In this document: positions 7,230 through 20,874 of the stretch, piece by piece
Position numbering within the stretch: position 1 is the stretch's first letter
Layout of the letters: each line of letters opens with the position of its first letter
Assembly (NCBI RefSeq): GCF_030915525.1
Contig: NZ_CP133269.1
Location: 831,001-895,000 of the forward strand
Origin: Neobacillus sp. PS2-9
Lineage (GTDB): Bacteria > Bacillota > Bacilli > Bacillales > Cytobacillaceae
Reading direction: 5' to 3'
Length of the DNA: 64,000 nt
Position numbers and translations under genes: made by a program
Notes under the pieces: model-generated
The model's database searches: none
Seen by the model: only the letters and a program-made list of their open reading frames with translations
What the model was told of the DNA's origin: nothing

Positions 7230-7967
7230 ATGAAAACATTTCAAATGCAATGTAAAGTCGAAATCATCAGGATCTTAAGGAATCGGTATTTTGTCTTTTG
7301 GTCGCTCATCATGCCGATTGTCTTCTATTATATTTTTACCAACCTAGTGAATTCGGATGTGCCGAACAAAGCCGAATGGCAGGCCCACTATCTAATGTCA
7401 ATGACCGTATTTAGCGTAATGGGTTCATCCATGATGACGCTTGGTATCCGTATGGTACAGGAGCGCTCGCAGGGCTGGTCCACATTCATTCGTATCACGC
7501 CTTTATCTGACACAGTCTACTTTGCATCCCAGATGATTGGCCAAAGCGCGATCCACCTTCTCTCGATTATTATTATTTTTATCGCAGGTGCTCTTATTAA
7601 CGGTGTGTCATTAACGGCCATGGAATGGATCATGAGTGGCATCTGGATTTTGCTTGGCTCACTGCCGTTCCTAGCGATTGGTACACTTATTGGCATGATG
7701 AAAAAAGTAGAAACAGCAGCCGGAATCAGTAATGTCCTTTACATGGTACTTGCTGTGGCTGGGGGCTTATGGATGCCGCTGGAAGTCATGCCTAAAATGA
7801 TGCAATCGATTGCTAAATGGCTTCCTTCCTACAATTTCGGTAACGGTGCATGGGAGATTGTCCGTGGTAACCTGCCTGATTGGAAAAATATTCTTATTTT
7901 GGTCGCCTACTTAGCCGTATTCATGCTACTATCGAAATATATTAGAAGAAAACAAGAAGCGGTGTGA
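7230..7967 (+). CDS. ABC-2 type permease (yvfS-like)
   Basis: The 245-residue integral membrane protein starts directly after the ATPase stop, with AAAGGAGG inside the end of that gene. Six hydrophobic segments are visible, beginning about 22-40, 60-80, 105-130, 140-165, 170-190 and 222-240. This is the usual ABC-2 half-transporter layout. It would form the channel powered by the preceding ATPase. There are no catalytic motifs. Substrate is unknown. Confidence 0.85.
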   Translation: MKTFQMQCKVEIIRILRNRYFVFWSLIMPIVFYYIFTNLVNSDVPNKAEWQAHYLMSMTVFSVMGSSMMTLGIRMVQERSQGWSTFIRITPLSDTVYFASQMIGQSAIHLLSIIIIFIAGALINGVSLTAMEWIMSGIWILLGSLPFLAIGTLIGMMKKVETAAGISNVLYMVLAVAGGLWMPLEVMPKMMQSIAKWLPSYNFGNGAWEIVRGNLPDWKNILILVAYLAVFMLLSKYIRRKQEAV

Positions 7968-7973
7968 TGTGGT

Positions 7974-9101
7974 GTGAAATTCTCTATTTTTCCAAGACAA
8001 TTTGGATTCTTTCCTTATATGTTTCTTATATATCTAGGTTTTCCTATTTACTATTTAACAAAGGAAGCAGGAATGAAGCAGCTCATTGGTTATCTAATGG
8101 TGCTGCTTTTCTTAGTAACGTACCGCCAGCTTTATTTTTCAATGGCAAAAAAAAGCTTCTCGTACTGGCTGGCGGTCCAACTAGCGATCGTGTTTTCCTT
8201 TAGTCTGTTTTATCACTTAAACTACATGTTTTTAGGATTTTTCCCGGCGAATTTCATTGGCTGGTATCAGGATAAGAGGTTGTTTAAAAGGGGGCTCGTT
8301 AGTTTAGTTATCGTTCAACTGCTTCCATTTATCATTCATGTAGTGAAGACAGGTTCATACTTCAACGCCAAAGAGATGATTTATTATGTTCCGTTCCTTA
8401 TCATCATGTTGATTTCTCCATTTGGCATTCGTTCGATGAATCGTAGAATGGAGCTGGAAAAAGCGCTCGACAAAGCGAACCAAAAAATTGAGGAATTGGT
8501 GAAGCGGGAGGAGCGAGTGCGGATTGCCCGCGATCTTCATGATACGCTCGGGCATACCCTGTCCCTTTTGACCTTAAAGAGCCAGCTTGTTCAACGGTTG
8601 ACCAAGGTTGACCCAGAGAGGGCACGGCTGGAGGCAAAGGAAATGGAAGTCACCTCTCGTGCGGCACTTAAGCAGGTTCGCGAGCTGGTGATGGATATGC
8701 GCGCTGCCACCATCGCGGAAGAGCTCCTTCAGGTACAGCAAATTTTAAGGGCAGCAGGAATTACCTATCAATACGATGGTGAGGTTGATTTTTCGACCAT
8801 TTCTCTATTTTCGCAAAATATAATCGGAATGTGTGTGAGGGAGGCCGCTACTAATGTGGTGAAACATAGCCGTGCCACCCATTGTTCCATTTCTATCAAG
8901 CTTCTTTCTGAGAAAATGAACATCGTCATCCGTGATGACGGGATGGGTGTAAGCACTGGTCGAGTGTTTGGGAATGGTTTACGGGGGATGGAAGAGAGAC
9001 TTGCGCTTGTTGAAGGTGTACTGACTCTATCCAATCATAATGGTGCCGTCTTGGAAATAACGGTGCCAATTATTAAAAAAGCAGAGGGGGCAGCGGGATG
9101 A
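7974..9101 (+). CDS. Sensor histidine kinase, DesK/NarL-partner type (yvfT-like)
   Basis: A 375-residue membrane kinase. The N-terminal half has about five membrane spans (10-150), then a coiled coil (158-183). The dimerisation motif RDLHDTLGH follows with phospho-acceptor His189. The HATPase_c domain shows REAATNVVKHS and the G-box DDGMG near 316, with GLRGMEERL. It begins with GTG 7974, six bases after the permease stop. It overlaps the regulator gene by four bases (ATGA), so the two are translationally coupled. Without a large outer domain, it probably senses a membrane event or the transporter itself. Confidence 0.88.
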   Translation: MKFSIFPRQFGFFPYMFLIYLGFPIYYLTKEAGMKQLIGYLMVLLFLVTYRQLYFSMAKKSFSYWLAVQLAIVFSFSLFYHLNYMFLGFFPANFIGWYQDKRLFKRGLVSLVIVQLLPFIIHVVKTGSYFNAKEMIYYVPFLIIMLISPFGIRSMNRRMELEKALDKANQKIEELVKREERVRIARDLHDTLGHTLSLLTLKSQLVQRLTKVDPERARLEAKEMEVTSRAALKQVRELVMDMRAATIAEELLQVQQILRAAGITYQYDGEVDFSTISLFSQNIIGMCVREAATNVVKHSRATHCSISIKLLSEKMNIVIRDDGMGVSTGRVFGNGLRGMEERLALVEGVLTLSNHNGAVLEITVPIIKKAEGAAG

Positions 9102-9700
9102 TCCGCTTATTTATTGCAGAAGACCAACGCATGTTGTTGGGAGCGCTTGGCTCCCTCTTGGATTTAGAGGTTGACATGAAGGTTGTGGGCCAGGCGATGA
9201 ATGGAGCCGATGCTCTTTCCACGATTTTGGAACTGGAGCCAGATGTTTGTTTAATGGATATTGAGATGCCTGTGATGAACGGACTTGAGGTGGCAGAGGA
9301 GCTCGCACGCCGGGAGGCTTCCTGCAAGGTTATAATCTTAACCACGTTTGCTCGACCGGGATACTTCGAACGGGCCGTGAAAATCGGCGTCCATGGCTAC
9401 TTGCTGAAGGACGGAGAGATCGACGAGCTGGCAGATGCCATTCGTAAGGTGATCTCTGGAAAACGTGTGTTCAGTCCTGAGCTCGCCTTTACGGTCATTC
9501 GGGAGGAGAATCCGCTCACTCCGAAAGAACAAGAGATTTTAAGATTAGCAGCCTTAGGTAAAACAACAAAAGAAATCACATCTCAACTCTATTTATCTTC
9601 TGGGACTGTCCGCAATTACATCTCCGAAATCATTCACAAACTAGACGCCAAAAATCGAACCGAAGCCGCCGCCATCGCCGAAAAAAAGGGCTGGTTGTAG
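9098..9700 (+). CDS. NarL-family response regulator (yvfU-like)
   Basis: A 200-residue protein with receiver and LuxR-type HTH domains. The receiver (1-118) has the acidic pocket in AEDQ, phospho-acceptor Asp54 in CLMDIEMP, and Lys104-type YLLKDG. The HTH (about 133-195) shows LTPKEQEILRLAALGKTTKE and LSSGTVRNYISEI. The ATG overlaps the kinase stop. It should be phosphorylated by the kinase and act on the operon promoter, perhaps through the ATGACA half-sites. Confidence 0.9.
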   Translation: MIRLFIAEDQRMLLGALGSLLDLEVDMKVVGQAMNGADALSTILELEPDVCLMDIEMPVMNGLEVAEELARREASCKVIILTTFARPGYFERAVKIGVHGYLLKDGEIDELADAIRKVISGKRVFSPELAFTVIREENPLTPKEQEILRLAALGKTTKEITSQLYLSSGTVRNYISEIIHKLDAKNRTEAAAIAEKKGWL

Positions 9701-9725
9701 AGAACTGTTTTATTTATAGAGTAGT

Positions 9726-9761
9726 AATCCGGTCCCATTTCTAAGTTGGCCGGATTTTTTA
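9726..9761 (+). terminator. Terminator of the ABC/two-component operon
   Basis: AATCCGG and CCGGATT pair, with an added CC/GG step across a one-base bulge, and T-rich sequence follows. Boundaries are good to a few bases. Confidence 0.7.
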
Positions 9762-9766
9762 TTTTG

Positions 9767-9810
9767 GGGACAGTCCCCCGATGCGTTAAAGCGCCGGGGG
9801 ACTGTCCCCC
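9767..9810. repeat. Inverted pair of GGGGACAGTCCCC palindromes
   Basis: GGGGACAGTCCCC is followed after about 18 bases by its reverse complement form GGGGACTGTCCCC, so the pair can also form one larger hairpin. The same word lies at 5696-5710. It is in the leader of galU. Confidence 0.55.
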
Positions 9811-9916
9811 TCAAGTCGTGGACAACTACCCATTTATTGCCCTTTCTATGTTGGACAACCTTCCTTCAAATAGGTACAAGAATAAATTAATACTAGTTCG
9901 TAAGGGGGGGAAGAAA

Positions 9917-10729
9917 ATGGTACGAAAGGCAATTATTCCTGCAGCAGGGTATGGAACAAGAACCCTGCCGATCACGAAGGTACTGCCCAAGGAGATGCTG
10001 CCGATATGCGGGAGACCGGCAATTGACTATCTAGTTGAAGAGGCAATCAAATCAGGAATTGAGCAAATCCTAATAGTAGTGTCGAGATCAAAAAATATGA
10101 TTCTTGATTACTATGACAGGTCAGTAGAATTGGAAACTTATTTAGAGGAAAAGGGAAAGAACCATTTATTAAAAGAAATCAGCCTACCAGATGTACATTT
10201 TCAATATGTTCGGCAATCCTATGCACGCGGTTTAGGGGAGGCTATACTGCTTGGTAAACACTTTGTAGGGGATGAACCGTTTGCTGTTTTGCTACCAGAT
10301 GAGATTATTCTTTCTGACAAGCAGCCGCCATTAAGTCAGTTAATTGAGATGTTCAAAGAATTTAAGGGAAATGTTATCGGTGTCAAAAAAACGGATCCAT
10401 CCCTATTAAAAAACTACGGAGTCATTCAACCTCAAGCACTAAGGGAAAAAGAATACACCATCAAGGACATCGTCGAAAAACCACAGCAAGCACCCCCGTC
10501 AGATTTAGCTGTAATCGGAAGGTATATATTTAACCCTTCCATCTTTCATTATCTTGAAACCGTCTCACCGGGCGTAGGGGGCGAAATTCAACTGACAGAC
10601 GCCATTAAATTGATGTCCCAGGATTATACAAGCTATGCTCTAGAGATACAAGGTCAAAGCTATGATATTGCTAAAAGCACGGAGTACGTGAAACTGATTA
10701 ATTATTTATGTGGACCTAAGGAGGATTAA
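9917..10729 (+). CDS. galU: UTP-glucose-1-phosphate uridylyltransferase
   Basis: The 270-residue cytoplasmic enzyme makes UDP-glucose from UTP and glucose-1-phosphate. ATG 9917 follows AAGGGGGG; the frame runs further upstream through palindromic repeat sequence, which I reject. The nucleotide-binding loop AAGYGTRTLP is near residue 10 and KEMLPI near 25. The LLPDE segment (about 118) and GVIQPQ, with GRYIF, fit the GalU/GtaB fold. It is slightly shorter than GtaB (about 290). It sits six bases before ugd, so the pair supplies UDP-glucuronate, probably for a surface polymer. Confidence 0.9.
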   Translation: MVRKAIIPAAGYGTRTLPITKVLPKEMLPICGRPAIDYLVEEAIKSGIEQILIVVSRSKNMILDYYDRSVELETYLEEKGKNHLLKEISLPDVHFQYVRQSYARGLGEAILLGKHFVGDEPFAVLLPDEIILSDKQPPLSQLIEMFKEFKGNVIGVKKTDPSLLKNYGVIQPQALREKEYTIKDIVEKPQQAPPSDLAVIGRYIFNPSIFHYLETVSPGVGGEIQLTDAIKLMSQDYTSYALEIQGQSYDIAKSTEYVKLINYLCGPKED

Positions 10730-10735
10730 AATATC

Positions 10736-12010
10736 GTGAAAATCTTAATCGTCGGTACAGGATATGTAGGAACGACGACGGGTCTGATTTTTTGTGAGAT
10801 GGGTCATCAGGTAACAGGGCTTGATTTAGACGAAACCAAAATTAAAGCGCTGGAATCTGGTAAATTACACTTCTTTGAGCCGGGACTTGAAGACCTGTTA
10901 ATTAAGCATCTCGCTGCGAAAAATATTTCTTTTACAAAAAAGACTAAAAAGGCCGTTAAAGAAAATGATGTTATATTCATTTGCGTCGGCACACCTCAAG
11001 GCGCAGATGGAAGTGCAGACCTTACTTTTGTGAAAAATGTGGCGGAATCCATTGGAAAGAATATGGACAACTATAAGGTGATTGTCACGAAGAGTACGGT
11101 GCCGGTTGGTACGGCAGAGCTGGTCACGAAGTGGATCAGTGAATCACAAAAGGACCAAATTCCTTTTGATGTCGTCTCCAATCCCGAGTTTTTACGTGAA
11201 GGTTCAGCTGTTCTAGATGCACTAAACCCGGACCGCATTGTTATTGGTACAACAAGCGAAAAAGCACGAGGCATAATGAGAGACCTTTATAAAGACTTTC
11301 ACTGTCCAATCGTCGAAACGAACCCTAGGGCTTCCGAAATGATAAAGTATGCAGCTAACTCCTTTCTCGCCTTAAAGATTTCCTATATTAATGAGTTAGC
11401 TAGATTGTGTAATAGACTTCAGATTAATGTGAATGATGTTTCAAAGGCGATTGGATTGGATCACAGGATTGGCCCTCATTTCCTTAATGCCGGATTAGGC
11501 TATGGAGGTTCTTGTTTTCCTAAGGATGTGAGCGCATTAATCCAAATAGCGAGACAAAACGGGCGCCCGTTGTCCATATTAGAAAGCGCCGCTAAAGTGA
11601 ACAAAGAACAAACAGATTATTTTATTGAAAAAATCAAGCAGGCTCTCGGAGGAAATCTCCAAAGTAAAACGATTGCTGTTCTAGGACTAGCGTTTAAAGC
11701 TAACACCGATGACACGAGGGAAGCCCCAAGTCTCGTTATAATCAAACAATTAATAGAAGAGAAAGTGAATCTTAGGGTACATGATCCGATTGTAAAGTTA
11801 GCAAGCGGGCAGTTCCCGACAGTAGCGGAAACGGTGACGGGGGCGGATGCGGTAGTTCTTTGTACTGACTGGGACGACTATAAAGCCCTCGATTGGGCCA
11901 GTCTTAAACCGTTAATGAATCAATCATATATTTTCGATGGAAGAAACATGATTGATAAGAGCTTGGTCGAAAGCCTGGGATTCAACTACCTAGGGGTAGC
12001 AAATCATTAA
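10736..12010 (+). CDS. ugd: UDP-glucose 6-dehydrogenase
   Basis: The 424-residue enzyme oxidises UDP-glucose to UDP-glucuronate with two NAD+. GTG 10736 follows AAGGAGG that overlaps the galU stop. The N-terminal Rossmann motif is GTGYVG (7-12). STVPVGT and NPEFLREGSA are diagnostic, and the catalytic Cys260 is in GYGGSCFPKD. The C-terminal UDP-binding domain has GLAFKANTDDTREAPS. Length is normal for the TuaD/Ugd group. With galU it would feed teichuronic-acid-like or capsule synthesis; no polymerase is adjacent. Confidence 0.92.
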   Translation: MKILIVGTGYVGTTTGLIFCEMGHQVTGLDLDETKIKALESGKLHFFEPGLEDLLIKHLAAKNISFTKKTKKAVKENDVIFICVGTPQGADGSADLTFVKNVAESIGKNMDNYKVIVTKSTVPVGTAELVTKWISESQKDQIPFDVVSNPEFLREGSAVLDALNPDRIVIGTTSEKARGIMRDLYKDFHCPIVETNPRASEMIKYAANSFLALKISYINELARLCNRLQINVNDVSKAIGLDHRIGPHFLNAGLGYGGSCFPKDVSALIQIARQNGRPLSILESAAKVNKEQTDYFIEKIKQALGGNLQSKTIAVLGLAFKANTDDTREAPSLVIIKQLIEEKVNLRVHDPIVKLASGQFPTVAETVTGADAVVLCTDWDDYKALDWASLKPLMNQSYIFDGRNMIDKSLVESLGFNYLGVANH

Positions 12011-12018
12011 TATAAAAA

Positions 12019-12051
12019 AAAAAAAAGAGCATAGATGAATGCTCTTTTTTG
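12019..12051. terminator. Bidirectional terminator between ugd and the LysE-type gene
   Basis: An A-run, the stem AAGAGCAT/ATGCTCTT over a short loop, and a T-run make a hairpin that works on both strands. Confidence 0.8.
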
Positions 12052-12061
12052 TGTTATCACG

Positions 12062-12688
12062 TTATTTCTGGCTTTGCAATACCAGCTGCAGCCCTAAACC
12101 AATATAAATTGCTCCAACGACTTTTCCCTGCCAGCGAGTGAAATTACTATTCTTATTAGAATATAATCGTTTCCCGATTGAACTAGTAAGGAAGGATAAA
12201 AGAGTCGTATACAAGATGCTCATCAGCACAAATGTAAGTCCAAGAATTAACAGTTGATATACTACAGGTGTGCCGTTAGGATGAACGAACTGTGGCAGGA
12301 AAGCTAAGAAAAAAAGCGCTGTTTTTGGATTAAGCAGCTCAATAAGCAATGCCTGACGAAATGGCACCGAAGGATCAGTCTTTATTGTATCGGTTACTGG
12401 TTTTTCTTCGAGGGCTTTCGTTTTCTCGAGTAACGATTTGATTCCTAAGAAAATCAAATAGGCTGCACCTAAATATTTCACGATCTCAAAAGCTAAAGCG
12501 GATGTCATTAAAATGGCTGACAGACCAAAAACAGCCGCAACGGTATGAATTAAATCTCCGACAGCTATTCCCACTCCAGTAATGATGCCTGCTTTTCTTC
12601 CGCCTTTTGCTGTTTGTGTGACAGTGAGTAAAACAGCAGGCCCAGGAATCAGGAATAATACTAAAACAACTAATATGAAAGTAAGCAC
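12062..12688 (-). CDS. LysE/RhtB-family amino-acid exporter
   Basis: The 208-residue inner-membrane protein probably exports an amino acid or related metabolite. It starts with GTG 12688 behind AGGTGAG. Six hydrophobic spans are visible, and the family hallmark PGPAVLLTV with GRKAGIITGVGIAVGD occurs at 15-50. LLNPKTALFFLAFLPQF near 115-131 is also typical. It is single-gene, convergent with ugd. The substrate cannot be read from the sequence. Confidence 0.88.
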   Translation of the reverse strand: MLTFILVVLVLFLIPGPAVLLTVTQTAKGGRKAGIITGVGIAVGDLIHTVAAVFGLSAILMTSALAFEIVKYLGAAYLIFLGIKSLLEKTKALEEKPVTDTIKTDPSVPFRQALLIELLNPKTALFFLAFLPQFVHPNGTPVVYQLLILGLTFVLMSILYTTLLSFLTSSIGKRLYSNKNSNFTRWQGKVVGAIYIGLGLQLVLQSQK

Positions 12689-12845
12689 ACTCTCTCACCT
12701 CTGTTGCGCAATTTATCTATTATTATACTATATTCAAGCACTTATAATTGGAAAAATAAACAAGTAGACATATATTTATTTTGCTGATAGAATTTAGGAA
12801 CTGTCCGCAAAACAAGATGAATTTCAAAAAAAGATTAATTATTTG

Positions 12846-12960
12846 TTGACAAGAATGATTGATAAGTAGTATAGTATAAAAGTTGTCGCTGATAACTATT
12901 AACCTTTTAGAAAAAAAGAAAATAGTTATTGACAACAGCGAATGAAAAATGATAAGATAT
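12846..12960 (+). promoter_or_regulatory. Tandem rrn promoters P1 and P2
   Basis: P1: TTGACA (12846-12851), 18 bp, TATAGT (12870-12875). P2: TTGACA (12929-12934), 18 bp, TAAGAT (12953-12958). Two consensus -35 boxes in tandem ahead of the 16S gene match Bacillus rrn promoters. The stretch 12689-12845 holds nothing else I can identify. Confidence 0.75.
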
Positions 12961-12979
12961 GAAAGTTGTCTCATCAAAT

Positions 12980-12994
12980 TGTCCTTTGAAAACT
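12980..12994 (+). promoter_or_regulatory. boxA-type antitermination site in the rrn leader
   Basis: TGTCCTTTGAAAACT matches the Bacillus boxA-like element bound by Nus factors. A second copy (CGTTCTTTGAAAACT) lies at 14711-14725 in the 16S-23S spacer. Confidence 0.6.
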
Positions 12995-13075
12995 AAACAA
13001 ACAAAAACGTCAACAAACAAAAAATTATTAGTTTCTTATGAAACTAAGCCAACGTAACAAAATGAGCTAATCAAC

Positions 13076-17752
<4,677 letters not shown>

Positions 17753-17834
17753 ATTTTTAAAGCGAACTCGTAGTTTACAAACACTTCTTCTACATTATCT
17801 AGTTTTGAGAGAATGATCTCTCTAACAAAATAGG

Positions 17835-17951
<117 letters not shown>

Positions 17952-17953
17952 AC

Positions 17954-17987
17954 GAAAAAGGACAGCTATATTAGCTGCCCTTTTTTG
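17954..17987 (+). terminator. rrn terminator
   Basis: AAAAAGGACAGCT pairs with AGCTGCCCTTTTTT, with one internal mismatch and a six-base T-run. No tRNA cluster follows the 5S gene. Confidence 0.85.
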
Positions 17988-17991
17988 TGTC

Positions 17992-18030
17992 CAAAAAAAG
18001 TAGAGCCCCTGTCTAATCTAATGGCTCTAC
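17992..18030 (-). terminator. Terminator of the leftward tubulin-like operon
   Basis: On the minus strand GTAGAGCC and GGCTCTAC form an 8-bp stem followed by seven T (17993-17999). It lies 13 bp after the last gene of the operon, back to back with the rrn terminator. Confidence 0.85.
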
Positions 18031-18042
18031 TATAGGAAGTTA

Positions 18043-20874
18043 TTATTGGACAGTGAAACTGTTCATGTCAGCAGAATATGTGTAATTAACTTCTTTTTTA
18101 TCACGAGTGAGAACAAGTGTCTTCTCAATCAGCCTAACATTTGAAAATCCACTTTCCTTAAGAACAGGAGAAAGGATCCCTTTTAATCCCTTCTTGTTAA
18201 TTGAAAAGATCCAGACAGTGGTATCTTCTGCTTGATTCTGTGTGACTAATACTACCTCAACATACTCATCCGAAGGATCAAAGTCATATTCGACGCCTGA
18301 AAGGGAATACCCATTTTTTAGTAGTTTATTAAGGTCAATGGGGTCTGTCGCTGGTTTAGTATTAAAGTTCAGCTGATAGGATTCCCCATCTATATCTGTC
18401 ATTGTTACCACCTGATCTTGTCCAGAGATAGTACTTAATTGTTTTCCCCCAAGATTAAGGACAAATGTCTGTCCCGCTACTTCACCCTGTGAGGCCTCTT
18501 TGAATTCGTTCAGTGAAATACCTGCAGGTTTCTTCGGATCCACTGACTCTTTTTTATCAGCTTTTACAATCCCCATGGTTTTCTCCACCTTTGCCTTAGG
18601 CTTTGGTACATCGGGAAATAATTTACTATAGCCATACCAAGCTCCTCCTCCAGCGCCACCTAAGATAAACAAAGATAAACCTATTTTCAGCCCATTCTTC
18701 CTTAGGAATTTAACTAAAGGACTGGCTGTTTCTATTTCCACGTCTTTTAGTAAATTTTTAAAGCTATAGTTTTTTATTAACATTAGCTCTTTTCGTAGGG
18801 AAGAATTCTTCCAAATAGATTGAGGATGACTAATCAAATATTTTCTAAGTGAACGTTTGTAGTGTACATCCGTTTCAACCTTTCTAACATTCCTGCTAAT
18901 AAACGACAAAAGCGTCTGGTCCTCACCGTATCTAATCAAATAATCCAGCAACCCCTGATAATCGACTCCATCATACTCCGAATCAAAGGCTACAAAAAGG
19001 AGTGGGAATTGTTCGGCAGTTGGCTTGTTTTGCAATAGCTGCTGAAGGGTGCTTCTAATGTGGGCACGAAGGGTCCCCGTTAATGGACGTAAATCATAGG
19101 TACCCGCCTGAGAGGGTATACTGATGAGTTGGTAAAGTGCATTTGTGATTTGATAATTTTCCTTTACCTTCACATCCTTTATATCCCTGACATTATGTTC
19201 CTTTGGAAAAATCATACCGAACGTCAGGATATCGTTCATCGTAAGTTCCTTCAAACGAATCGAACGTAGGAGGGCAAGTTTAGCACGTGCAAGCAGGTCA
19301 TCTTTAAATTCGATAAAAGCAGCACTCGGCTTCTCCATGCTAAAATTTTTCACCAATAGAACCGAATGAAATGGATTACTTGCATGGTTAATAGAAGAAA
19401 CTACCTTACGAATCGCAACAGCCTTAAATTTCTCAACATCTAAAAGAAAAGGAGTGGCCAGCAACAGGTGAAGCTCTTTTAAGACGTCTTCTGTATGGAC
19501 CACCTGTACTAAACGTTCATCGAGATATTGTTCAAGGAGCAGTTCATAATCTGAATGGTTATTCATAAACAGCAAGATAGCCTGGTATCCCAACTTGTCC
19601 TGTTCAATCACTTTCCATAGTTTATGGAAGAGAGGATTGTTTTGATAGAAGGCAATCGTATCTACAATCATCCCAAGTGCCTCATCGCTTCTCACAATTG
19701 AATTAATGGCAACAACTGCCTGAATATAATCAAGAGCGGTATTTTTATCTGCAGTTACTTTCTCCTCGGTCACTAGTTTAATAAACAGTTCAGCCAAAGC
19801 TGGTTTTGCTTCACTTTTTACCTGAAGAAACTTTAACAAACTATGTAAAAAACCGATTTTATTATTGTGATAGAAAGTCCCGTTTTGATTGTTAAGAGTT
19901 AAATAAATAGCAGTTAATTGATAGTAGCTAGCTACTTCCAGCTTCTGATCTTCTCCTAGACCAGACAGGGCATTCTCAGCAAAATCGAAAAAATCTTCTA
20001 TTCTCCTTGAATGGGAAAAATGCTCCATGGCAAAATCTAAATACTCGTGCTTCTGGCCATCAATCTCCACTCCGGAAATTCTCCTTGCGGAAAGGTCAAA
20101 GATTAATTGCTTTTCAATAGAGCGGTCCGCCATATTTAGTGTTCCAGGTTCATAAAACATCACATGAATATAATTTTTTGTCTCAGGGGTACTGGTAAAC
20201 GTCATTGCGCCTAATTTACGACGATGAGCATAGGGCAAATAAACAGATATTAGCTCAAGTAACTGTAGAGCAAAGGACGAATAATCCTTCAACGGAACAG
20301 TCAAGGAAATAAACACTTTTTTCTTACCTGCAATCGAAGTCATAACTGCGAATAAAAGTTGTTTAAACTGGCCCTCGCTCATCCCAAGCTTCTTTAACAG
20401 TAACTCTTTATCTAGAAGAATATCATTCTCACCAGATTCCATATGCTCATATTCAGGAAGTACTTTTCCATCACTGATATCATAGGAAGTCGCAAATCCC
20501 TTCCATTGAAACAACCTCTCAGGATGCTTGACCCATTCATCCTTCCGACTCGGAGGGACAATATAATTGTGCATGAAATAGGTGCTGCGCTGCCCAGTGA
20601 AATCGGCAGGGACAAATACAGCCTGACCAACGACAAGATGGCCAGTTTCAGGCTGAAAAATCGTCACAGCTTCAGGGAAGAGGGAGGCATCCTTTTCGCC
20701 GCGTTCGGTTAAAGCCTTTGGCGCATGATACATACAAAATGGATGTAAATACTTTTTCACAAATGCATGTTCAAGACCATCGGAAATGGCAATGGTGTCA
20801 TATCCATCGGTGGGATGAAAAATTCCGCCCCGTTCCCGTGTATACATCTGCTGCTGAATCAACTTCCCGGTCAC
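18043..20874 (-). CDS. GTPase-associated protein 1 (GAP1)-like membrane protein
   Basis: A 943-residue protein, last gene of the leftward operon. The N-terminus (QQQMYTRERGGIF, then YDTIAISDGL and DFTGQRSTYFMHNYIVP) resembles, as I recall it, the GAP1 N-terminal domain type 2 found beside predicted bacterial GTPases. A long helical middle part follows (about 250-710). One membrane span lies at about 722-747 (GLSLFILGGAGGGAWYGYS), then a roughly 190-residue, beta-rich C-terminal domain. It begins with GTG overlapping the GTPase stop by four bases (GTGA), so the two products are likely made in step. Function is unknown; partnership with the GTPase is inferred from family and coupling. Confidence 0.75.
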   Translation of the reverse strand: MTGKLIQQQMYTRERGGIFHPTDGYDTIAISDGLEHAFVKKYLHPFCMYHAPKALTERGEKDASLFPEAVTIFQPETGHLVVGQAVFVPADFTGQRSTYFMHNYIVPPSRKDEWVKHPERLFQWKGFATSYDISDGKVLPEYEHMESGENDILLDKELLLKKLGMSEGQFKQLLFAVMTSIAGKKKVFISLTVPLKDYSSFALQLLELISVYLPYAHRRKLGAMTFTSTPETKNYIHVMFYEPGTLNMADRSIEKQLIFDLSARRISGVEIDGQKHEYLDFAMEHFSHSRRIEDFFDFAENALSGLGEDQKLEVASYYQLTAIYLTLNNQNGTFYHNNKIGFLHSLLKFLQVKSEAKPALAELFIKLVTEEKVTADKNTALDYIQAVVAINSIVRSDEALGMIVDTIAFYQNNPLFHKLWKVIEQDKLGYQAILLFMNNHSDYELLLEQYLDERLVQVVHTEDVLKELHLLLATPFLLDVEKFKAVAIRKVVSSINHASNPFHSVLLVKNFSMEKPSAAFIEFKDDLLARAKLALLRSIRLKELTMNDILTFGMIFPKEHNVRDIKDVKVKENYQITNALYQLISIPSQAGTYDLRPLTGTLRAHIRSTLQQLLQNKPTAEQFPLLFVAFDSEYDGVDYQGLLDYLIRYGEDQTLLSFISRNVRKVETDVHYKRSLRKYLISHPQSIWKNSSLRKELMLIKNYSFKNLLKDVEIETASPLVKFLRKNGLKIGLSLFILGGAGGGAWYGYSKLFPDVPKPKAKVEKTMGIVKADKKESVDPKKPAGISLNEFKEASQGEVAGQTFVLNLGGKQLSTISGQDQVVTMTDIDGESYQLNFNTKPATDPIDLNKLLKNGYSLSGVEYDFDPSDEYVEVVLVTQNQAEDTTVWIFSINKKGLKGILSPVLKESGFSNVRLIEKTLVLTRDKKEVNYTYSADMNSFTVQ

